A DNA stretch of 39,746 nt from an uncultured Clostridia bacterium. GTDB lineage: Bacteria; Bacillota; Clostridia; Peptostreptococcales; Anaerovoracaceae. Under the pieces are notes generated by a model, which was not told where the DNA came from, ran no database searches, and worked only from the letters and a program-made list of their open reading frames with translations. Made by a program: the position numbers and the translations under genes. Positions 32,769-39,746 of the stretch are shown one piece after another. Numbering within the stretch: the stretch's first letter is position 1; every line of letters begins with the position of its first letter. The DNA is taken from positions 1 through 39,746 of the forward strand of contig CALXBQ010000037.1 in NCBI GenBank assembly GCA_944386595.1, in the 5' to 3' direction.

Positions 32769-33308
32769 ATGGTTCAGTTTCATGCGACGACTATCTGCGC
32801 TGTAAGAAGAGGACCTGACGATATTGCCATAGGCGGCGACGGACAGGTCACCATGGGTGAAACCACCATAATGAAAAACGGCGCTAAGAAAGTAAAGAAG
32901 ATCTACGGTGATAAGGTGCTTACGGGCTTTGCGGGAAGCGTGGCCGACGCCTTTTCCCTTACGGAGAAGTTCGAGAAGAAGCTGGAGGAGCATGGCGGAA
33001 ACCTGAAGAGGGCGGCGGTGGATCTGGCTCAGCTCTGGAGATCCGACAAGGGCATGAGAAGCCTTGAGGCCCTCATGATAGTTGCGGACAAGGACGATCT
33101 TCTGGTTGTTTCCGGCAACGGCGAGGTAATCGTGCCGGATCAGAATTTCGTGGCCATAGGCTCGGGAGGAAACTTTGCGTATTCCGCAGCCAACGCTCTC
33201 TTTAACCATACGGACATGGGCGCTGAGGACATCGTAAGGGAGTCCCTTAAGATTGCCGCATCAATCTGCGTATATACCAACGACAATATAACCGTGGAGA
33301 AACTGTAG
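32769..33308 (+). CDS. hslV: ATP-dependent protease proteolytic subunit HslV (ClpQ/CodW)
   Basis: A 179-residue N-terminal-nucleophile protease. The catalytic Thr7 lies in [11 protein letters not shown], so a short propeptide (MVQFHA) must be removed. GGDGQVTMG and [14 protein letters not shown] are typical. It forms the double-ring chamber closed by HslU caps. AAGGAGG precedes the ATG, and hslU begins 12 nt after its stop. Confidence 0.97.
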   Translation: MVQFHATTICAVRRGPDDIAIGGDGQVTMGETTIMKNGAKKVKKIYGDKVLTGFAGSVADAFSLTEKFEKKLEEHGGNLKRAAVDLAQLWRSDKGMRSLEALMIVADKDDLLVVSGNGEVIVPDQNFVAIGSGGNFAYSAANALFNHTDMGAEDIVRESLKIAASICVYTNDNITVEKL

Positions 33309-33320
33309 GAGGGGCCGGTA

Positions 33321-34751
33321 ATGGGAATACAGCTTAAGAATATGACTCCGAAGGAAATAGTCTCGGAGCTTGATAAATACATAATCGGACAGGACGAGGC
33401 GAAGAAATCCGTAGCCATCGCCCTGAGAAACAGATACAGGAGAAGCCTTCTTTCGGACGAGATGAGAGAAGAGATAAGTCCGAAGAACATTCTGATGATA
33501 GGACCTACGGGCTGCGGTAAGACTGAAATCGCAAGAAGGCTTGCAAAGCTCATGGATGCGCCTTTTGTCAAGGTGGAGGCCACCAAGTTCACCGAGGTCG
33601 GATACGTGGGAAGAGACGTTGACTCCATGATAAGAGACCTGGTGGAGGCGTCCATGAGAATCTCCAAGCAGAGCAGGCTCAAGGAAAAGTACGACATAGC
33701 CGATCAGATAGCCGAGGAGAAAATCGTGGAGGCGATGATTCCGGGCGGCGAGAAGAAGAAAGACAAATCCCCGAAGAATCCGTTCGACATGATTTTAAAC
33801 AGCGGCGGATACCCGAGCCAGAAACAGCTCTACGAGGAAAGCCAGGCCAAGAAGGAAGAAAAGGTAACAAGCGACATCGAGATGGCAAGAGAACAGGTCC
33901 GCCAGCAGCTGAGAGAAGGCAAGCTGGAGGAGCAGTTCGTTGAAATCGAAGTGGTGGACACTCCTAAGGGAAACCAGCTGGATATGAGCAACGAAGGCAT
34001 GAGCATCGCCATCGGAAATATCTTCGGCGACATGATGCCGGAGCGCACCAAGACAAAGCGCGTAAGGGTCAAGGACGCCAGAAGGATTTTGAGAGAGCAG
34101 GAGGCCCAGAAGCTCATCGATATGGATCAGGTTACCGACGAGGCCATAGAAAACGCCGAGCAGAACGGAATAATATTCATAGATGAGATAGATAAGATAG
34201 CTTCAGGCTCAGGTTACACCAGCGGAGCCGACGTGTCCAGAGAGGGAGTTCAGAGAGACATTCTTCCTATCGTTGAGGGAAGCGTCGTGAACACAAAGTA
34301 CGGGCCGGTCAAGACCGACCACATACTCTTCATCGGAGCGGGAGCGTTCCACGTTTCCAAGCCAACTGACCTGATTCCGGAGCTTCAGGGACGATTCCCT
34401 ATAAGGGTGGAACTGGAGAACCTTTCCAAGGAAGATTTCGTGCAGATTTTGACGGTTCCGGAGAACGCAATCACCAAACAGCACCAGGCTCTCCTGAAAA
34501 CCGAAAAAATTAATTTAGAATTTTCAGAAGAAGCTATTGACGAAATCGCAGATATGGCGTATCTTATGAATGAGCAGACTGAAAATATCGGCGCGAGACG
34601 TCTTTATACGATAATGGAGAAGCTGCTGGAGGATATATCCTTCGAGATCCCGGACTGCGGCGACGAACCGCTTGTAATCGATAGGGAGTACGTGCAGAAG
34701 AAGTTTGTGGATACCGTTCACAGAGATGATGTAGACCGTTACATACTTTAA
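33321..34751 (+). CDS. hslU: ATP-dependent protease ATPase subunit HslU (ClpY/CodX)
   Basis: A 476-residue AAA+ unfoldase that feeds HslV. Walker A is GPTGCGKTEIAR and Walker B IIFIDEIDKIA, with a long inserted I domain between (about residues 110-240) and the gate motif near the start. The C-terminus ends DRYIL, where the tail docks into HslV. A short AT-rich stretch (about 34500-34560) with a CodY-box-like site lies inside the gene, upstream of codY. Confidence 0.97.
   Translation: MGIQLKNMTPKEIVSELDKYIIGQDEAKKSVAIALRNRYRRSLLSDEMREEISPKNILMIGPTGCGKTEIARRLAKLMDAPFVKVEATKFTEVGYVGRDVDSMIRDLVEASMRISKQSRLKEKYDIADQIAEEKIVEAMIPGGEKKKDKSPKNPFDMILNSGGYPSQKQLYEESQAKKEEKVTSDIEMAREQVRQQLREGKLEEQFVEIEVVDTPKGNQLDMSNEGMSIAIGNIFGDMMPERTKTKRVRVKDARRILREQEAQKLIDMDQVTDEAIENAEQNGIIFIDEIDKIASGSGYTSGADVSREGVQRDILPIVEGSVVNTKYGPVKTDHILFIGAGAFHVSKPTDLIPELQGRFPIRVELENLSKEDFVQILTVPENAITKQHQALLKTEKINLEFSEEAIDEIADMAYLMNEQTENIGARRLYTIMEKLLEDISFEIPDCGDEPLVIDREYVQKKFVDTVHRDDVDRYIL
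34519..34533 (+). promoter_or_regulatory. CodY-box-like sequence inside hslU
   Basis: AATTTTCAGAAGAAG matches 12 of 15 positions of the CodY consensus AATTTTCWGAAAATT, in an AT-rich patch about 310 nt before codY. It could be autoregulatory, but it lies within coding DNA. Confidence 0.3.
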
Positions 34752-34845
34752 CGAAACTGCAGACTTACGGAAAGCATCTCTTTAATAGAACACGATGTGA
34801 AACACGTATTGCATTATTTTATTTGCGAAAGAAGAGGTATGAATT

Positions 34846-35619
34846 ATGAGCGAAAAAATACTGGTTAGAATCAGAAAGCTGAACAGCGTTCTCTCACAGA
34901 GCTCCATGGGTTATGTTTCTTTCGATGAGCTTTGCAACATAATCAACGAGCTTCTTGATTCCAACGTTTACATTATGAATAAGAGAGGCAAGGTTCTGGC
35001 CGCCCAGTTTGACGAGGGCGAGGAGGCTCCTCTTCAGATGGTAGGCGGAAAGCTGGAGCTGCCGAAGGAGTACAACGAGAAGTTCCTTGAAATAAGCGAC
35101 ACCAAGGCCAACCTTAAAGGCGACGACATCAAGGCCATCTACGGCGAGGACTACACCATGGCCGAAAAGTATCACACCATACTTCCTGTAGTCGTAGGCG
35201 GACAGAGAGTTGCCACAGTTCTCCTCGCGAGAAGCTCCGGCGCCTTTGACGATGAGGACATCGCAATCTGCGAATACAGCGCTGCCGTAGTGGGCATTGA
35301 GGTTTCGAGAGGAATAGCCCTCGAAGAGGAAGAGGAGAACAGACTGAAGAACGCCGTAACCATGGCTCTTGAGACTCTGTCATATTCCGAGCTTGACGCC
35401 GTGATCAAAATCTTTGCGGAGCTGGAGGGCGACGAAGGTCTGCTGGTAGCCAGCAAGATCGCCGATAAGTCCGGCATTACCCGCTCCGTGATCGTAAACG
35501 CTCTGAGAAAGCTGGAGAGCGCCGGCGTAATCGAATCCAGATCCCTGGGAATGAAGGGAACCAGAATCAAGATTACCAACGAATACCTGAGAGAAGAAAT
35601 CGACAAGGTGGAAATCTAA
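34846..35619 (+). CDS. codY: GTP- and branched-chain-amino-acid-sensing repressor CodY
   Basis: A 257-residue global nutrient regulator. The N-terminal GAF domain (about 1-155) binds isoleucine/leucine/valine, and a long helix links it to the winged helix at about 200-250 (SKIADKSGITRSVIVNALRK, then SAGVIESRSLGMKGTRI). It represses genes for amino-acid use and stationary-phase adaptation when nutrients are rich. GAAGAGG precedes the ATG. It follows hslVU as in Bacillus but is separated by 94 nt, so it may have its own promoter. Confidence 0.97.
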   Translation: MSEKILVRIRKLNSVLSQSSMGYVSFDELCNIINELLDSNVYIMNKRGKVLAAQFDEGEEAPLQMVGGKLELPKEYNEKFLEISDTKANLKGDDIKAIYGEDYTMAEKYHTILPVVVGGQRVATVLLARSSGAFDDEDIAICEYSAAVVGIEVSRGIALEEEEENRLKNAVTMALETLSYSELDAVIKIFAELEGDEGLLVASKIADKSGITRSVIVNALRKLESAGVIESRSLGMKGTRIKITNEYLREEIDKVEI

Positions 35620-35644
35620 GAGGATACTCTATCCCCCTCTTTAA

Positions 35645-35677
35645 GGCCCGCGCCATTTATAACGCGGGTCTTGCTTT
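35645..35677 (+). terminator. Terminator after codY
   Basis: GGCCCGCG and CGCGGGTC form an 8-bp stem (one G-U) with a 10-nt loop, followed by TTGCTTTT. Confidence 0.7.
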
Positions 35678-35688
35678 TAAGGAGAAAA

Positions 35689-36969
35689 ATGCTTAAATTC
35701 ACTGATAACAACGAAGTAATAGATACCCTGAAGTACTCGGCCGTCATAGTTGGAGTCCAGACGAGAGAGGATATAACCTACTCCATGGACGAGCTTAAGG
35801 GCCTTGCGGAGGCCGCAGGGGCCGAGGTCATAGGAAGAATGGTTCAGGTCATGGAGCGTCCCGACAGGGCTACCATGATAGGAAGCGGAAAGACCCTGGA
35901 GCTTGCCGAAATGGTGAAGAACATGGAGGCGGACGTCGTAATATTCAACGACGAGCTTGCGGGAATGCAGATAAGAAACCTTGAAGAGGCGACCGGGGTA
36001 AGGGTAATAGACAGGACCATTCTGATCCTTGACATATTCGCAGCACGGGCCGACTCCAAGGAGGGCAGGCTTCAGGTGGAGCTGGCCCAGCTGAGGTACA
36101 GGCTTCCCAGACTTACGGGCTTCGGCAAGTCCCTTTCCAGAACCGGCGCGGGAATCGGAACGAGAGGCCCGGGAGAGAAGAAGCTTGAAACGGACCGCCG
36201 CCACATAGAAAGGCGTATCGACGACATAAGGCGCGAACTTGCAAAGACGGAAACGGCCCGGGCCACCCAGCGGTCAAAGCGTGAGAAAAACGAAATCCCC
36301 GTGGTTGCTCTCGCCGGATATACCAACTCGGGAAAGTCGGCCATAATGAACCGGCTTCTCTGTCTGTCGGGAAAAGAGGAAAAGTCCGTAAAGGAGCAGG
36401 ACATGCTCTTCGCCACCCTTGACGCTGCACACAGAAAGGTGGAGATGGAACCGGGGAGAGAATTCGTGCTCATAGACACCGTAGGCTTTGTCAGCAAGTT
36501 GCCTCACGGTCTGGTGGAGGCGTTTAAATCCACCCTTGAAGAGGTGGCGGGAGCCGACCTCATACTTCACGTCATAGATTCGTCCTTTGAGGATAACGAC
36601 AGCCAGAAAAAGGTCACCGAGGACGTGCTCAGATCCATAGGCGCGTCGGCCGTAGAAAGGGTTATCGTCTACAACAAGATAGACAGACTGGGGAGCATGC
36701 CGCCGGCAAAGGCGGGAGACAACACCGTATTTGTCTCCGCAAAGGAGAACATCAATATGGACGTTCTGGTGGAGGTTGTTCTTGAAAAACTCTACGGCAG
36801 GAAGGTGAAGACGACTCTGGTTATCCCCTACGACAAAGGGAGCATAGTCTCATATCTCTGTGAAAACGCCCGCGTCATAAGCACGGATTACGGTGAAAAG
36901 GGGACTGTGCTGGAGCTGGAGATGAACGAGAAGGATTACAGGAGGCTGGCGGAATATGAAGCTTTATAG
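35689..36969 (+). CDS. hflX: Ribosome-associated GTPase HflX
   Basis: A 426-residue GTPase. The N-terminal HflX domain contains IGSGKTLELAEMVKN, FNDELAGMQIRNLEE and RTGAGIGTRGPGEKKLETDR; the G domain has G1 GYTNSGKS, G3 DTVGF and G4 NKID. HflX splits stalled 70S ribosomes under stress. ATG 35689 is chosen by AAGGAG 5 nt before; an upstream in-frame start falls within the terminator. Its end overlaps yigZ by 14 nt. Confidence 0.95.
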   Translation: MLKFTDNNEVIDTLKYSAVIVGVQTREDITYSMDELKGLAEAAGAEVIGRMVQVMERPDRATMIGSGKTLELAEMVKNMEADVVIFNDELAGMQIRNLEEATGVRVIDRTILILDIFAARADSKEGRLQVELAQLRYRLPRLTGFGKSLSRTGAGIGTRGPGEKKLETDRRHIERRIDDIRRELAKTETARATQRSKREKNEIPVVALAGYTNSGKSAIMNRLLCLSGKEEKSVKEQDMLFATLDAAHRKVEMEPGREFVLIDTVGFVSKLPHGLVEAFKSTLEEVAGADLILHVIDSSFEDNDSQKKVTEDVLRSIGASAVERVIVYNKIDRLGSMPPAKAGDNTVFVSAKENINMDVLVEVVLEKLYGRKVKTTLVIPYDKGSIVSYLCENARVISTDYGEKGTVLELEMNEKDYRRLAEYEAL

Positions 36970-37588
36970 TACAGTCTTTTCAGAGGCGAGAGCGGAGCAG
37001 GAAATAGAAAGATCCAAGTTCATAACCACGGTACGGCCCGTAGATACCAGAGAAGAGGCGGAGGAGTTCTTTGCGGAAGTAAGGAAGGAATTCAAGGACG
37101 CCACCCACAACGTACCCGCCATGGTCATAGGGGACAAGATGCAGATTCAGTGGGCCAGCGACGACGGCGAGCCTCAGGGCACAAGCGGCGCACCTATAGT
37201 GCAGATGCTGGTCAGGGAAGGGATCACTAATACGGCCCTTGTGGTCACCAGATACTTCGGCGGGATAAAGCTGGGAACGGGAGGCCTCGTAAGGGCATAT
37301 ACCGGAAGTGCCCGTCTGGGAATTGAAGCCGCCGGAATATGCGACGTTACGGAAATGTCGGTAATACGATTCCGCGTTGAATACCCGGTGTTCAGCAGGA
37401 TTCAGAGCGTTTCCCTTCCGGGCGGAGCGGCCGTGTCGGGAGAGGAATATACGGATAAGGTAGCCTTTGACGTGACCTGTCCTCCGGAGGATGCGGAAGC
37501 GGTGAAAAGGGCTGTCAGCGAGTACTCGGCGGGGGGCGCCGAGGTTTTGTCCGAGACTGCGGATTTTGTCAGAGTAAAAAGAGGGTGA
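36956..37588 (+). CDS. yigZ: YigZ/IMPACT family protein
   Basis: A 210-residue protein of the IMPACT/YigZ family. The N-terminal domain shows SKFITTVRPVDTREEAEEFF, the family signature SDDGEPQGTSGAPI and RYFGGIKLGTGGLVRAY; a ferredoxin-like C-terminal domain follows. Eukaryotic relatives regulate the Gcn2 kinase; the bacterial role is unclear but probably involves nucleic acid or ribosomes. The overlap with hflX points to coupled translation. Confidence 0.93.
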   Translation: MKLYSTVFSEARAEQEIERSKFITTVRPVDTREEAEEFFAEVRKEFKDATHNVPAMVIGDKMQIQWASDDGEPQGTSGAPIVQMLVREGITNTALVVTRYFGGIKLGTGGLVRAYTGSARLGIEAAGICDVTEMSVIRFRVEYPVFSRIQSVSLPGGAAVSGEEYTDKVAFDVTCPPEDAEAVKRAVSEYSAGGAEVLSETADFVRVKRG

Positions 37589-37616
37589 ACTTCACCTCAT
37601 ATTCACAAAAACCCTC

Positions 37617-37645
37617 TTGACATTGCGCCTAATAGGGCATAAAAT
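37617..37645 (+). promoter_or_regulatory. Promoter of groES-groEL
   Basis: A consensus TTGACA (37617-37622), a 17-bp spacer and TAAAAT (37640-37645). The CIRCE operator begins 12 nt further on and overlaps the expected transcription start. Confidence 0.8.
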
Positions 37646-37656
37646 AAAAACTGTGG

Positions 37657-37683
37657 TTAGCACTCGAAAGAAATGAGTGCTAA
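37657..37683. promoter_or_regulatory. CIRCE operator (HrcA binding site)
   Basis: TTAGCACTC-N9-GAGTGCTAA is a perfect copy of the CIRCE inverted repeat. HrcA represses chaperone genes through this site and releases it on heat shock. Confidence 0.98.
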
Positions 37684-37729
37684 CAGAAAGAGTTAATAAA
37701 TACATCACATAAATCGGGAGGTAGTTAAA

Positions 37730-38008
37730 ATGAGTTTTGGAATTAAACCCCTTGGAACCAGAGTCGTAATCAAGAAAGTTGAAGCCGAGGAGAAGACCCA
37801 GGGAGGAATCATTCTTACGAGCTCCGCTAAAGAGCAGCCTCAGATGGCTGAGGTGGTTGCCGTAGGTCCGGGAACCAAGGACGAGCCTATGGAGGTAAAG
37901 GTAGGAGAGAAGGTTATCTTCTCGAAATACGCAGGTACCGAGGTCAAGTACCAGGGCGAAGAGTACACTATCATGAGCCAGGCCGATATTCTGGCAACTG
38001 TAGAATAA
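37730..38008 (+). CDS. groES: Co-chaperonin GroES
   Basis: A 92-residue GroES with [20 protein letters not shown] at the start, the mobile loop [14 protein letters not shown], and [12 protein letters not shown] at the end. It caps GroEL. GGGAGG precedes the ATG. The gene is controlled by the CIRCE element and followed 32 nt later by groEL. Confidence 0.98.
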   Translation: MSFGIKPLGTRVVIKKVEAEEKTQGGIILTSSAKEQPQMAEVVAVGPGTKDEPMEVKVGEKVIFSKYAGTEVKYQGEEYTIMSQADILATVE

Positions 38009-38022
38009 TTAAGGGATTTTAA

Positions 38023-39666
<1,644 letters not shown>

Positions 39667-39685
39667 AAAATAACGTACGTAAAGA

Positions 39686-39724
39686 AAGAGCCGCGGCGTA
39701 AAAGCCGGGGCTCTTCTGTTTTTC
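39686..39724 (+). terminator. Terminator after groEL
   Basis: AAGAGCCGCGGC and GCCGGGGCTCTT pair in 11 of 12 positions with a 6-nt loop, followed by CTGTTTTT. Confidence 0.85.
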
Positions 39725-39746
39725 AATGAATTCTTATCTGTAAAGC

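Overview
The window is about 39.7 kb of chromosome from a low-to-mid GC Gram-positive anaerobe. The evidence is a CodY regulator behind hslV-hslU, a CIRCE-controlled groES-groEL pair, the order rpsU-yqeY-yraN-yifB-dprA-topA, a BMP-type nucleoside ABC transporter, a rubredoxin fused to a glutamate-synthase domain, and a B12/methionine-synthase activation protein. Together these point to Bacillota, class Clostridia. A gut or oral anaerobe near Anaerovoracaceae (Clostridiales Family XIII) is my guess from overall character only. No 16S or other lineage marker is present.

Layout. 1-1320: AT-rich accessory DNA with one partial and one unknown gene, then an array of 9-bp inverted motifs. 1324-4500: a metal-efflux locus in which an ArsR-AraC fusion regulator is divergent from a free HMA metallochaperone and a Zn/Cd/Pb-type P1B ATPase without an N-terminal HMA domain. 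4635-6155: MBL-fold hydrolase and Nudix enzyme. 6255-11384: complete nucleoside/BMP ABC importer (lipoprotein, double ATPase, two permeases). 11460-16780: a tight operon of YgiQ-type radical SAM protein, solitary beta-class DNA methyltransferase, rubredoxin-GltS fusion and B12-dependent methionine synthase activation protein, followed by an antisense-oriented 36-residue membrane peptide gene and tRNA-Ser(GGA).

17170-25950 is an accessory region next to the tRNA: RhuM-Fic/Doc fusion, secreted DNA/RNA endonuclease lipoprotein, PD-(D/E)XK-like protein, a second inverted-motif array, TetR regulator, broken FGGY kinase, broken aldo/keto reductase, an IS256-family element, flavin reductase with a divergent HxlR regulator, a broken HAD phosphatase, a CYTH gene frameshifted at an A10 run, and a third inverted-motif array. 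25947-26807 is an unknown membrane-anchored protein.

26961-39666 is conserved housekeeping sequence: rpsU, yqeY, yraN, yifB/comM, dprA, topA, hslV, hslU, codY, hflX, yigZ, groES, groEL.

The most unusual signal is the set of three intergenic arrays (1014-1215, 20132-20561, 25564-25822). Each uses its own 9-bp core in both orientations, and in each the arms of an inverted pair are separated by a fixed gap of 21 or 23 nt. The largest runs for seven 52-bp periods with almost no length drift although the spacer sequences differ. I do not recognise this as a described repeat class. The nearest analogue I know is the alternating-orientation BIME/REP mosaic of enterobacteria.
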